Below are positions 16,649-26,175 of a stretch of 41,038 nucleotides of DNA, piece after piece. This DNA is from Lysobacterales bacterium. Lineage in GTDB: Bacteria > Pseudomonadota > Gammaproteobacteria > Steroidobacterales > Steroidobacteraceae. The position numbers and the translations under genes are program-made. Numbering within the stretch: position 1 is the first letter of the stretch; each line of letters starts with the position of its first letter. The DNA lies in contig RPQJ01000020.1 in assembly GCA_003819815.1 (NCBI GenBank), positions 1 to 41,038 of the forward strand, written 5' to 3'. Under the pieces are notes generated by a model. The model was not told the origin of the DNA. It worked only from the letters and a program-made list of their open reading frames with translations, and made no database searches.

Positions 16649-18046
16649 CTAGATCCGTCCCTCGGCGCGGCACCGCTCGAGCGTGAGATCGAGGCAGCGC
16701 CACGCCTTCTCCGCCAGCTCGTCGATCTGCTCCCGCGTGATCACGAGCGGCGGCGAGATGATCATGGTGTCACGGACGGCGCGCATGATCAGCCCGTTCT
16801 GGAAGCAGAAGTCGCGACAGATGGTACCGACTTCGCCGCGCTTGTCGAAGAACCGGCGGGTCCGCTTGTCGCGCACCAGCTCGAGGGCCCCGATGAGGCC
16901 GATCGAGCGGGCCTCGCCGACCAGCGGGTGCTCGGCGAGGTTTCGCCACTTCGAGGCGAGGTACGGCCCGGTTTCGTCGCGGGTGCGCTGGACGAGATTC
17001 TCCTGCTGGATCAGCGTCAGGTTGACGCTGGCCACGGCGCAGGCGACCGGGTGTCCGGAGTACGTGTAGCCGTGGGCGAACTCGCCGCCCTTGTCGATCA
17101 GCACGTCGGCGACGCGGTCCGCCACCATGACGCCGCCGATCGGCAGGTAGCCGGACGACAGCCCCTTGGCGATGGTCATCAGGTCGGGGCGGATGCCATA
17201 GAGGTTGCTGCCGAACCAGTGGCCGGTCCGGCCGAAGCCGCAGATGACCTCGTCGGCGATGAGCAGGATGCCGTGGCGGTCGCAGATGCGCTGGATCTCG
17301 GGCCAGTACGTCTCGGGCGGGATGATCACTCCGCCGGCGCCCTGGATGGGCTCGCCGATGAACGCCGCGACGCGGTGGGCCCCGACCTCCTCGATCTTGC
17401 GCTCGAGCTCCCGTGCCGCCTTCAGGCCGAATTCCGCGGGCGAGAGCTCCCCGCCGTCCGCGTACCAGTACGGCTGCGGGATGTGGACGATGTCCGGGAT
17501 CGGCAGGCCGCCCTGCTCGTGCATGAACGCCATGCCGCCGAGGCTCGCGCCCGCCATCGTGCTGCCGTGATAGGCGTTGACGCGGGAAATGATCACGCTG
17601 CGCTCGGGCTGCCCGAGCAGGTCCCAGTAGCGGCGCACGAGCCGCACGACCGTGTCGTTGCCCTCGGAGCCCGATCCGGTGAAGAACACTCGATTGAACT
17701 GCGGAGGCGTCAGCTCGACGAGCTGCCGGGCGAGCTCGATCGCCGGCGGATGGGCCGTCTGGAAGAAGCTGTTGTAGTACGGCAGCTCGAGCATCTGGCG
17801 GAACGCCGCCTCGGCGAGCTCACGCCGGCCGTAGCCCAGGTTGACGCACCAGAGCCCCGCCATGCCGTCGAGGATGCGGTTCCCCTCCGAGTCGTACAGG
17901 TACACGCCCTCGGCCTTGACGATGACCCGCGCACCCTTGGCGTGCAGGGACTTGTAGTCCGTGAACGGGTGCAGGTAGTGCTGGCGGTCGAGTTCCTGCC
18001 AGGCAGCCGTGGTGCGGTCGGCGACGTAGGGAACGGGTGGGGTCAT
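16649..18046 (-). CDS. spuC: Class III aminotransferase, putrescine:pyruvate type (SpuC-like)
   Basis: HYLHPFTDYKSLHAKGARVIVKAEGVYLYDSEGNRILDGMAGLWCVNLGYGR; FFTGSGSEGNDTVVRLVRRYW; LIADEVICGFGRTG; polyamine gene context. Confidence 0.85.
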   Translation of the reverse strand: MTPPVPYVADRTTAAWQELDRQHYLHPFTDYKSLHAKGARVIVKAEGVYLYDSEGNRILDGMAGLWCVNLGYGRRELAEAAFRQMLELPYYNSFFQTAHPPAIELARQLVELTPPQFNRVFFTGSGSEGNDTVVRLVRRYWDLLGQPERSVIISRVNAYHGSTMAGASLGGMAFMHEQGGLPIPDIVHIPQPYWYADGGELSPAEFGLKAARELERKIEEVGAHRVAAFIGEPIQGAGGVIIPPETYWPEIQRICDRHGILLIADEVICGFGRTGHWFGSNLYGIRPDLMTIAKGLSSGYLPIGGVMVADRVADVLIDKGGEFAHGYTYSGHPVACAVASVNLTLIQQENLVQRTRDETGPYLASKWRNLAEHPLVGEARSIGLIGALELVRDKRTRRFFDKRGEVGTICRDFCFQNGLIMRAVRDTMIISPPLVITREQIDELAEKAWRCLDLTLERCRAEGRI

Positions 18047-18055
18047 GACGGAACC

Positions 18056-19393
18056 TCAGACGTTGAGCAGCAGATGCTCCCGCTCCCACGAGCTGATCAC
18101 CTGCAGGAATGTGTCGTGCTCGCTCTCCTTGACCGCCGTGTAGGCGAGCACGAAGCGCTCGCCGAGGATGTCGATGAGCGGGCGGCAGTCGCGCAGCTGG
18201 CGGACGGCCTCCTCGAGGTTTCGCGGCAGGCCGAACGGCATGTCATAGGCGCTGCCCGAGACGGGCTCGGACGGCTTCAGGCCCTCCCTCATGCCGAGGT
18301 ATCCGCACGCGAGCGACGCGGCGATCGCGAGGTAGGGGTTCGCGTCCGCGCCGCCGAGGCGGTTCTCGATGCGGCGGTTCTCGGCGTTCGAGAGCGGCAC
18401 GCGCAGCCCCGCCGTCCGGTTGTCGTAGCCCCACTGCGTGTTGATGGGCGCGAGGTGCCTCAGGATGATGCGGCGGAACGAATTCATGTTCGGCGCGAAG
18501 AGCGCCATCGCGAGCGGCAGGTACTTCTGCAGCCCGGCGATGTGCGAGAAGAAGAGCGCGCTCGGGTTGCCCTCCTCGTCGCTGAACACGTTGCGGCCCG
18601 TCTTCGCGTCGACGATGCTCTGGTGGATGTGCATGGCGCTGCCCGGCTCGCGGGCCATCGGCTTCGCCATGAACGTCGCGTACATCTTGTGGCGGAAAGC
18701 CGCCTCGCGCGCCGTCCGCTTGAACATGAACACCTGGTCCGCGAGCGACATCGCGTCGCCGTGGATCAGGTTGATCTCCATCTGCGCGGCGCCGTCCTCG
18801 TGGATCAGCGTGTCGATCTCGATTTCCTGCGCCTCGCAGAACGCGTAGATGTCGTCGAACAGCGGGTCGAACTCGTTGACCGCCGCGATGCTGTAGGACT
18901 GCCGTCCGACTTCGGCACGGCCCGAGCGGCCGACCGGCGGCTTCAAGGGGTAGTCCGCATCGATGTTCGGCTCGACTAGGTAGAACTCGAGCTCGGGCGC
19001 GACGATCGGCTTCCAGCCCTGCTGCGCATACAGGTCGAGCACGTGGCGCAGCACGTGCCGCGGCGCCATCGTGACCGGACGCCCGTCCGCGTAGAAGCTG
19101 TCGTGGATCACCTGCGCGGTCGGCTCCGCGGCCCACGGCACGACGCGCGTCGTCTCGGGGTCGGCCCGCAGCACGATGTCGATCTCGGACGGACTGATCG
19201 CGCGGTCGTCCTCCGGGTAGTCGCCGGTGACGGTCTGCAGGAAGATGCTCTCGGGCATCCGCATGCCCTCCTCTTCCGCGAACTTGACCGCGGGCATCAC
19301 CTTGCCGCGCGCGATGCCGGCCATGTCCGGAACGACGGCCTCGACTTCGGAGATGCCGTGTTCCTTGAAAAACTGGCGTATGGGGGTGCTCAT
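18056..19393 (-). CDS. puuA: Glutamine synthetase-like gamma-glutamylpolyamine synthetase (PuuA/SpuI-like)
   Basis: Start ATG 19393; EVEAVVPDMAGIARGKVMPA; LVEPNIDADYPL; HIHQSIVDAKTGRNVFSDE; adjacent to puuD and spuC. Confidence 0.85.
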   Translation of the reverse strand: MSTPIRQFFKEHGISEVEAVVPDMAGIARGKVMPAVKFAEEEGMRMPESIFLQTVTGDYPEDDRAISPSEIDIVLRADPETTRVVPWAAEPTAQVIHDSFYADGRPVTMAPRHVLRHVLDLYAQQGWKPIVAPELEFYLVEPNIDADYPLKPPVGRSGRAEVGRQSYSIAAVNEFDPLFDDIYAFCEAQEIEIDTLIHEDGAAQMEINLIHGDAMSLADQVFMFKRTAREAAFRHKMYATFMAKPMAREPGSAMHIHQSIVDAKTGRNVFSDEEGNPSALFFSHIAGLQKYLPLAMALFAPNMNSFRRIILRHLAPINTQWGYDNRTAGLRVPLSNAENRRIENRLGGADANPYLAIAASLACGYLGMREGLKPSEPVSGSAYDMPFGLPRNLEEAVRQLRDCRPLIDILGERFVLAYTAVKESEHDTFLQVISSWEREHLLLNV

Positions 19394-19395
19394 GA

Positions 19396-20151
19396 TCAGC
19401 GTCCTTTGGCGTGTTCCCGCGCGGCGTTTCCGAAAGCGGCGAACATCGCCCGCGAGAAGGGGTTTTTCATCACCTGCCACTCGGGGTGCCACTGCACCGC
19501 GAGCGTGAATCCGGGCGCCGAGCGCACGTGGAAGGCCTCGATCAGGCCGTCCGGCGCGCGGGCGTCGACCTCGAGACCGTCGCCCAGCCGCTGGACGCCC
19601 TGGGCGTGCACGGAATTCACCGAAACCCGCTCGGTCCCGGCGATGCCGTGCAGCAGTCCGCCCCGCACCAGCTCGATCTCGTGGGCGGGACCGTACTGCA
19701 CTTCGAGCGGCGCTTCCTTGTCCTCGCGGTGATCCGCGTGGCCGGGCACTTCCTGCACCTTCTGCCAGAGCGTACCGCCGTAGGCGACGTTCATCTCCTG
19801 GAAGCCGCGGCAGATGGCGAAGAGCGGCATCCCGGTGGCGACCACCCGCGGGATGAGCGGCAGCGTCGTCCCGTCGCGGTGCGGATCGTGCAGCGTGTCC
19901 GGATCGCTCGGCGGCCCGGCGTAGCGCCGGGGTTCGACGTTCGACGGGCTGCCGGTGAGCAGGATGCCGTCGACGCCGCGCAGCACGGCGTCGAGGTCGG
20001 CCGCCTCGCCGAGCGAGGGAATCAGCACCGGCACGGCGCCCGACGCCTCGGCGACGGCCGTGATGTACTTCTCGCCGACGCAGTGGAACGGATGCGGACC
20101 GAGGATGCGGCGATCCGCGGGAATGCCGATCAGGGGTTTCGTGCGAGCCAC
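19396..20151 (-). CDS. puuD: Gamma-glutamyl-gamma-aminobutyrate hydrolase (class I glutamine amidotransferase-like)
   Basis: Likely GTG start at 20151 (VARTKPLIGIPADRR); DGILLTGSPSNVEPRRY; FAICRGFQEMNVAYGGTLWQ (nucleophile Cys); VQWHPEWQ. Confidence 0.88.
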   Translation of the reverse strand: MARTKPLIGIPADRRILGPHPFHCVGEKYITAVAEASGAVPVLIPSLGEAADLDAVLRGVDGILLTGSPSNVEPRRYAGPPSDPDTLHDPHRDGTTLPLIPRVVATGMPLFAICRGFQEMNVAYGGTLWQKVQEVPGHADHREDKEAPLEVQYGPAHEIELVRGGLLHGIAGTERVSVNSVHAQGVQRLGDGLEVDARAPDGLIEAFHVRSAPGFTLAVQWHPEWQVMKNPFSRAMFAAFGNAAREHAKGR

Positions 20152-20389
20152 GTTTAAGATCCTAGACGGCTGCCCTGCAGCCGCTGGTTCGAAGCGGGAT
20201 GGATTAAACCACAGTCCCCCCGCGAGAGTCGCCAAGCAGCGCAAAAAAATGCAACTGTTGCTTCAAAAACAACAAGTTACATATGGATTGCCCGAGCGGA
20301 CCGAGCTTGCCGGCCGCGTCGGCGGCGGGCTATGCTCCGCCGACCAAGGCGGCTCGACCGTCACTAAATCCTAAACATCCGGGGTTCCC

Positions 20390-21760
20390 ATGCCGCAGTT
20401 CGCGGACTACGAGCAGGCGCGCGCATGGCTCGCGCAGCACCCGCAGGTGCGCTACGTCGATCTCCTGCTGCCGGACCAGCTCGGCATCCCGCGCGGCAAG
20501 CGCGTCACCGCGGCCGAACTCGAAGGCGTGCACCGGCACGGCCTGCTGCTGCCGGCGTCGATGTTCGCGCTCGACGTGCTCGGCGGCACCGTGCAGGAGA
20601 CGGGCCTCGGATTCGACGACGGCGACGCGGACCGCCTGTGCCTGCCGGTGCCGGGCTCGCTCGCGCCGGTGCCCTGGCTCGGCGAGCACGTCGCGCAGAT
20701 GCAGGTCGCGATGTACGAGCACGACCGCGCGCCTTTCTTCGGCGATCCGCGGCACGTGCTCGAGCGCGTCGTTGCGAACTATGCGGAGCGCGGCCTCACG
20801 CCGGTGATGGCAGTCGAGCTCGAATTCTATTTCGTCGACCGTGAACGCACGCCCGAGGGCCACGCGCAGCCTCCCCGGCAGCCGCTCTCAGGACGGCGCG
20901 AGTCGAAGACGCAGATCAACTCGATGGCGGAGCTCGCGGAATATTCCGCGGTGATCACCGCGATCGACGACGCCGCGCAGGCACAGGGCCTGCCGACCGG
21001 CACGGTGCTCGCCGAGTACGGCCCAGGCCAGTTCGAGGTGAACCTGCACCACGTGGACGACGCGCTGCTCGCCTGCGACCACGCCATCCGCCTCAAACGT
21101 CTCGTCAAGGGCATTGCACTCGCGCACGGCCTCGAGGCGACCTTCATGCCGAAGCCGTACCGGGACCACGCCGGCAGCGGCGCGCACCTGCACGTGAGCG
21201 TCGTCGACCGCGAGGGCCGCAACATCTTCGCCGCCGAGGACGCCGCCGGATCGGCCGAGCTGAGGCACGCGATCGGCGGGCTCGCCGCGACGATGAGCGA
21301 CTCGATCGCGATCTGCGCGCCCACCGCGAACTCCTACCGCCGCTACCAGCCGGAGGCGTACGTGCCGCTCAGCCCGAGCTGGTCCGTGAACAACCGCGGC
21401 GTCGCCTTTCGCGTGCCGCACGGACCTCCGGCGAGCCGCCGCGTCGAGCACCGGGTCGCCGGCGCCGATGCGAATCCCTACCTGCTCGCTGCCGTCGTGC
21501 TCGCGGGCATGCTGCGCGGGCTCGAGCAGCGGCTCGACCCGGGCCCGGTGCTGAACGGCAATGCCTACCGCGACTCGACGCCGAGCATCCCGCTCACCTG
21601 GGCCGAGGCGCTCGCCGTGTTCGAGCGCAGCGAGTTCGCCGGCGAGGCGTTCGGCGTACGATTCGTCGAGCACTATGCGCGCACGCGGCGCGGCGAGATG
21701 CGCGACTTCCTCTCGTACGTGTCCGCGCTCGAATACGACTGGTACCTGACGACGAGCTGA
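20390..21760 (+). CDS. Second glutamine synthetase-like gamma-glutamylpolyamine synthetase
   Basis: VDLLLPDQLGIPRGKRVTAAELEGV; EYGPGQFEVNLHHVDDALLACDHAIRLKRLVKGIA; GSGAHLHVSVVDREGRNIF; SVNNRGVAFRVPHGPPASRRVEHRVAGADANPYL. Confidence 0.85.
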   Translation: MPQFADYEQARAWLAQHPQVRYVDLLLPDQLGIPRGKRVTAAELEGVHRHGLLLPASMFALDVLGGTVQETGLGFDDGDADRLCLPVPGSLAPVPWLGEHVAQMQVAMYEHDRAPFFGDPRHVLERVVANYAERGLTPVMAVELEFYFVDRERTPEGHAQPPRQPLSGRRESKTQINSMAELAEYSAVITAIDDAAQAQGLPTGTVLAEYGPGQFEVNLHHVDDALLACDHAIRLKRLVKGIALAHGLEATFMPKPYRDHAGSGAHLHVSVVDREGRNIFAAEDAAGSAELRHAIGGLAATMSDSIAICAPTANSYRRYQPEAYVPLSPSWSVNNRGVAFRVPHGPPASRRVEHRVAGADANPYLLAAVVLAGMLRGLEQRLDPGPVLNGNAYRDSTPSIPLTWAEALAVFERSEFAGEAFGVRFVEHYARTRRGEMRDFLSYVSALEYDWYLTTS

Positions 21761-21763
21761 CCC

Positions 21764-23035
21764 ATGCAGCACATCCGCTCGTACTACGCAGCCTCCGCCC
21801 ATCCGGCGCCCGTCCGCGGGCCGCTGCGCGGCGACGTCACGGCCGACGTCTGCGTCGTGGGCGGCGGCATCGCCGGCTGCTCGACCGCGCTCGACCTCGC
21901 CTCGCGCGGCTACGACGTCGTGCTGCTCGAGGGCAAGCGGGTCGCCTGGGGCGCCTCGGGCAGGAGCGGCGGGCAGGCGATCTTCGGATTCGCCGCGGGC
22001 CAGGACAAGCTGATCGCACAGGTAGGCCGCGAGGACGCGCGGCGGATGTTCGACGTGTCGGTCGAGGCCCTCGATCTCCTGAAGGAGAGGGTCGCGCACC
22101 ACGCCATCGACTGCGACCTCCACTGGGGGCAGATGCACGTCGCGATCAAGCCGCGCCACGAGGCGGAGCTCAAGGGCTGGCGCGACGAACTCGCGCGGGA
22201 CTACGGATACGACACGCTCCGCTGGCTCGACCGCAACGAGCTCCGCGGCATCCTCGCGACCGACCGCTACACCGGCGGCCTGTACGACACCCGCAGCGGC
22301 CACCTCCACCCGCTCAACTACACGCTCGGGCTCGCCGCGGCCGCCGAGGCGGCCGGCGCACGGATCCACGAGGACAGCCACGTGACGCGCCTCGAGCACG
22401 GCGGCACGGTGGTCGTCCACACGGGCGCCGGCACGGTGCGCGCGAAGCACGTGGCGCTCTGCTGCAATGCCTACGTCGACGAGCTCGCGCCGCGCCTCCG
22501 CGAGCGCATCATGCCGGTCGGCACTTACATCGTCGCGACCGAGCCGCTCGGCCGCGAGCGCATCGAGTCGCTGATGCGCGAGAACGTGGGCGTCACGGAC
22601 GTGAACTGGGTGCTCGACTATTTCCGTCGCTCGGCGGACCACCGCCTGCTGTTCGGCGGCCGCGTCAGCTACTCGGGCCTCGACCCGCTCAACACCGAGC
22701 GCGCGACCCGCGCGCGGATGATCAAGGTCTTCCCGCAGCTCGCGGACGTGGACATCGAGTACGCGTGGGGCGGGTACGTCGACATCACGATGAGCCGGGC
22801 GCCGGACTTCGGCCGGCTCGCTCCTAACGTCTACTACCTGCAGGGGTTCTCGGGACACGGCATCGCGCTCACCGGCATGGCCGGGCGGCTCGTCGCCGAC
22901 GCCATCTCGGGCCAGGCCGAGCGCTTCGACCTGTTCGGAAAACTCGAGCACCGCGTGTTCCCCGGCGGCCGCGCGTTCCGCACGCCGGCGCTGGTGCTCG
23001 CGATGCTCTGGTTCCGCATGAAGGACCTGATGTAG
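21764..23035 (+). CDS. puuB: FAD-dependent gamma-glutamylputrescine oxidase (PuuB-like)
   Basis: Rossmann DVCVVGGGIAGCSTALDLASRGYDVVLLEGKRVAWGASGRSGGQ; YLQGFSGHGIALTGMAGRLVADAI; 3 nt downstream of the GS-like gene. Confidence 0.87.
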   Translation: MQHIRSYYAASAHPAPVRGPLRGDVTADVCVVGGGIAGCSTALDLASRGYDVVLLEGKRVAWGASGRSGGQAIFGFAAGQDKLIAQVGREDARRMFDVSVEALDLLKERVAHHAIDCDLHWGQMHVAIKPRHEAELKGWRDELARDYGYDTLRWLDRNELRGILATDRYTGGLYDTRSGHLHPLNYTLGLAAAAEAAGARIHEDSHVTRLEHGGTVVVHTGAGTVRAKHVALCCNAYVDELAPRLRERIMPVGTYIVATEPLGRERIESLMRENVGVTDVNWVLDYFRRSADHRLLFGGRVSYSGLDPLNTERATRARMIKVFPQLADVDIEYAWGGYVDITMSRAPDFGRLAPNVYYLQGFSGHGIALTGMAGRLVADAISGQAERFDLFGKLEHRVFPGGRAFRTPALVLAMLWFRMKDLM

Positions 23036-23049
23036 CCCGGGCACGGGCG

Positions 23050-23499
23050 CTACAGCTCGAGCGCGTACTCCCAGAAATCGTCCTCGCGCTTCCAGCCGAG
23101 CGACTCGTACAGCCGCTGCGCCGCGAGGTTGGTCTTCGCGGTCGCGAGCGTGAGCCCGGCCGCCCCCGCCGCGCGCGCTTCGTCCGCGGCGCGCACGAGC
23201 AGCGCGCGGCCGACGCCGAGCCGGCGCGCGCCCTCGACGACGTAGAGGTCGTAGAGCACGAACGTGCGCGCGGCCCTGAGCGATGCGAAGGTCGGATACA
23301 TCTGCACGAAGCCGAGCGCCACGCCGGCCTCGTCGAGCGCGAGCAGCACCAGCGACTCGTCGCGCGACAGGCGCTCGGCAAGATAGCGCCGCGCCAGCGC
23401 CGGATCCGGGGGCAATGCGTAGAACTGCCGGTACGCGTCGAAGAGCGGCGCCACCGCATCGACGTCGGCGACACCGGCGCGTCGCACGGCGAGACCCAC
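23050..23499 (-). CDS. GNAT-family N-acetyltransferase
   Basis: Likely GTG start 23499 with GGAGGA upstream; LYVVEGARRLGVGRALLVRAADEARAAGAAGLTLATAKTNLAAQRLYESLGWKRE. Confidence 0.82.
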   Translation of the reverse strand: MGLAVRRAGVADVDAVAPLFDAYRQFYALPPDPALARRYLAERLSRDESLVLLALDEAGVALGFVQMYPTFASLRAARTFVLYDLYVVEGARRLGVGRALLVRAADEARAAGAAGLTLATAKTNLAAQRLYESLGWKREDDFWEYALEL

Positions 23500-23516
23500 G
23501 GCCCCTTCCTCCGGGC

Positions 23517-23984
23517 TCAATTCGTGTCCCGCGCGTAGCGTGCCTCGACCGCAGGGTAGACCTGCCCGTCGGGCGCGACGTTGTACATCAGGAGTGCAAA
23601 GCGGTCCGGCCCCTCGACGTCGAGGACGATGCGCCAGCCCCAATCCGGGCCCTGCGGCACCGAATACCGGCCCATCGCCGCGTAACGGTGGCGGGCGTCG
23701 CTCTCGCCGTCGAGCAGCATGAAGCGCCCCCCGGTGTGGAACGTGTCGATCCAGGCCACGTCCTGCACCCCGGGCTCGTCGGCGTGACGGAGCACCATGA
23801 GGCCTGCGTGCGGCCGGCCGCCCTCGGCCCAGGTGTACTCCAGCGTGGCACAGGCGCCGTCGGCCGCAGCCGCGACGACTGCGCCGGTCGGCGATTCCCG
23901 CGGCGGATCGTCCGGCGACATCCACAGGCAGTTGACGCCGGTCCAGCGACCGGCGAGTACGGCGGGGCGGGGTCGCTTGCTCAT
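23517..23984 (-). CDS. Conserved protein, possibly DUF1579-like
   Basis: ATG 23984 (MSKRPRPAVLAGRWTGVNCLWMSPDDPPRES...); WIDTFHTGGRFMLLDG; between GNAT and SulP genes. Confidence 0.6.
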   Translation of the reverse strand: MSKRPRPAVLAGRWTGVNCLWMSPDDPPRESPTGAVVAAAADGACATLEYTWAEGGRPHAGLMVLRHADEPGVQDVAWIDTFHTGGRFMLLDGESDARHRYAAMGRYSVPQGPDWGWRIVLDVEGPDRFALLMYNVAPDGQVYPAVEARYARDTN

Positions 23985-24001
23985 GCCGATCGTCCTCTGG
24001 C

Positions 24002-25654
24002 CTAGGCTGCCGCTGCCGGCGGCCCCGCGACGCGGAGCGCGTCGACGATGTTGTCGCAGAAGTTCTCGCGCCCGATCCGCTCGACGACCCCGGCCTTCTC
24101 GAGCTTCGCGGCGACTCGCGGGTTCGCGCCCGTGATCATCACGCGCACGCCGCGCCGCTGCAGGTCCTCGATCGCCTCCTCGAGCGCCTGCACGCCGGTG
24201 ATGTCCATGAACGGCACCCAGCGCAGCCGGATGATGAGCACCCTCGGATCGGTGTGCGTGTAGGCGAGCGCTCGCTCGAAGTTCTCGACGGCACCGAAGA
24301 AGAACGGTCCCTCGACCTTGTAGACGAGCACGTCGGGCGGCAGTGGGCCGGCGCCGCGCGCGGCGAGCTCCTCGTGGAGCTCCTGCGCATCGACGGCCTG
24401 CACCTCGACGCTGGAGGACATGCGCCTGAGGAAGTGCAGCGTCGCGAGGATCACGCCCATGTTGACCGCGACGACCAGGTCGACGAACACCGTGAGCACG
24501 AACGTGACCAGCAGGATCGCGACGTCGGCACGCGGGGCGCGGCGCACCATGTGGGCGAAGCGCCGCGCCTCGCTCATGTTCCAGGCGACGACGAACAGGA
24601 TCGCGGCCAGCGCGGCGAGCGGCACGTTCACCGCGAGCGGCGCGAGGAACAGGATCACCGCGACCAGCGTGAGCGAGTGCACGATGCCCGAGAGCGGGCC
24701 CGTGCCGCCGTTGCGGACGTTGGTCGCCGTGCGCGCGATCGCGCCGGTGGCCGCGAACCCGCCGAAGAACGGCGCTGCGATGTTCGCGAGCCCCTGCCCG
24801 ATCAGCTCCTGGTTCGAGTCGTGGCGCGTGCCGGCCATGCCGTCCGCCACGACCGCCGACAGCAGCGACTCGATCGCGCACAGCATGGCGATCGTGAACG
24901 CGGGGCCCATGAGCTCGATGACGCGCGGCGCCGTGACGGGCGGCAGCTCGAGCGTCGGCAGGCCCGAGGGGACGCCGCCGAACGCCGTGCCGATGGTCGC
25001 CACGCCCTCGAAGCCGAACGCGCTCTGCAGTGCGGTCGCGAGCAGCAGCGCCGCGAGCGGCCCCGGGATGCGGTTCACGAACGGCACGCGGCTCGCGTAG
25101 ATCACCACGACGAGCGACGCGGCGGCGACGATCGTCGTCGCCGGGTGCAGCTGCGGCAGCACCGCGAGGAGCCCGGCCACCTGTTCGTGGAAGTGGGTGC
25201 CGGCGGGCGCGGGCAGCCCGAAGAAGTTCTTCCACTGCCCGACGAAGATGATGACGCCGATGCCGGCGGTGAACCCGACGATGACCGGCGCCGGGATGAA
25301 CTTGATGATGCCGCCGAGCCGCGCCACGCCGAGCAGCAGCACCATGATGCCGGCCATCAGCGTCGCGATCTGCAGGCCTTCGATGCCGTGCGTCGCGGTG
25401 ATGCCGGAGAGGATCACGATGAACGCGCCCGTCGGACCCGCGATCTGCAGGCGGCTGCCGCCGCAGGTCGAGACGACGAGCCCCGCGACGATGGCGGTGT
25501 AGATGCCCTGCTCGGGTTTCGCTCCGGAGGCGATCGCGAACGCCATCGCGAGGGGGAGCGCCACGACGCCGACCGTGATGCCGGAGACGACGTTCGGCAG
25601 CCAGTGGTGGCGGGCCAGGAGCCCCTGGCGGTGTGCCTCGACGATCGCAAGCAT
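24002..25654 (-). CDS. SulP-family anion transporter with STAS domain
   Basis: WLPNVVSGITVGVVALPLAMAFAIASGAKPEQGIYTAIVAGLVVSTCGGSRLQIAGPTGAFIVI; C-terminal STAS-like RLRWVPFMDITGVQALEEAIEDLQRRGVRVMITG. Confidence 0.93.
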   Translation of the reverse strand: MLAIVEAHRQGLLARHHWLPNVVSGITVGVVALPLAMAFAIASGAKPEQGIYTAIVAGLVVSTCGGSRLQIAGPTGAFIVILSGITATHGIEGLQIATLMAGIMVLLLGVARLGGIIKFIPAPVIVGFTAGIGVIIFVGQWKNFFGLPAPAGTHFHEQVAGLLAVLPQLHPATTIVAAASLVVVIYASRVPFVNRIPGPLAALLLATALQSAFGFEGVATIGTAFGGVPSGLPTLELPPVTAPRVIELMGPAFTIAMLCAIESLLSAVVADGMAGTRHDSNQELIGQGLANIAAPFFGGFAATGAIARTATNVRNGGTGPLSGIVHSLTLVAVILFLAPLAVNVPLAALAAILFVVAWNMSEARRFAHMVRRAPRADVAILLVTFVLTVFVDLVVAVNMGVILATLHFLRRMSSSVEVQAVDAQELHEELAARGAGPLPPDVLVYKVEGPFFFGAVENFERALAYTHTDPRVLIIRLRWVPFMDITGVQALEEAIEDLQRRGVRVMITGANPRVAAKLEKAGVVERIGRENFCDNIVDALRVAGPPAAAA

Positions 25655-25746
25655 GGGAACGCGCTGCTCCGGGCGGGTGCCCGTGGATTGTCACGCGGCG
25701 GCGGCCCCGCCGTCATCCCGCGGTAAATGCGGACCGACCGTCGCCG

Positions 25747-26121
25747 TCAGCCGCCCGCGGCGTCGTCCTCGCCACCATAGCGCGCGCCGCTGGTGCACGT
25801 CTCGTGCACGACGACGGCCGCGAGCTGCGGCAATCCCGGGCGCAGCTCGCGCCAGATCCAGCGCGCGAGGTTCTCGCTGGTGGGGTTCTCGAGGCCGGGC
25901 ACGTCGTTCAGGTAGTGGTGGTCGAGGCGGACGTGCAGCGGCTCGAACGCCGCCTTGACGTCCGCGAAGTCCATCACCCAGCCGAGCCGCGGATCGACCG
26001 CGCCGCGCACGTGGACCTCGATCCGGAAGGAGTGGCCGTGCACGCGCGCGCACTTGTGACCCGGCGGCACGTTCGGCAGGCGGTGGGCGGACTCGAGCGT
26101 GAAGACCTTGAAGATGTCCAA
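25747..26121 (-). CDS. queD: 6-carboxy-5,6,7,8-tetrahydropterin synthase
   Basis: [30 protein letters not shown]...[44 protein letters not shown]. Confidence 0.95.
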   Translation of the reverse strand: MDIFKVFTLESAHRLPNVPPGHKCARVHGHSFRIEVHVRGAVDPRLGWVMDFADVKAAFEPLHVRLDHHYLNDVPGLENPTSENLARWIWRELRPGLPQLAAVVVHETCTSGARYGGEDDAAGG

Positions 26122-26175
26122 GCGGATGACCGTCGTCGGAGGTCGTGGATTATTAGCAGATCGCGGCGGTCCGGC

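Noticed and set aside
18056-21760. Two glutamine synthetase-like genes as glnA
   Set aside because: Neighbouring puuD, puuB, spuC and pot genes and divergent N-termini favour gamma-glutamylpolyamine synthetases; not annotated as GlnA.
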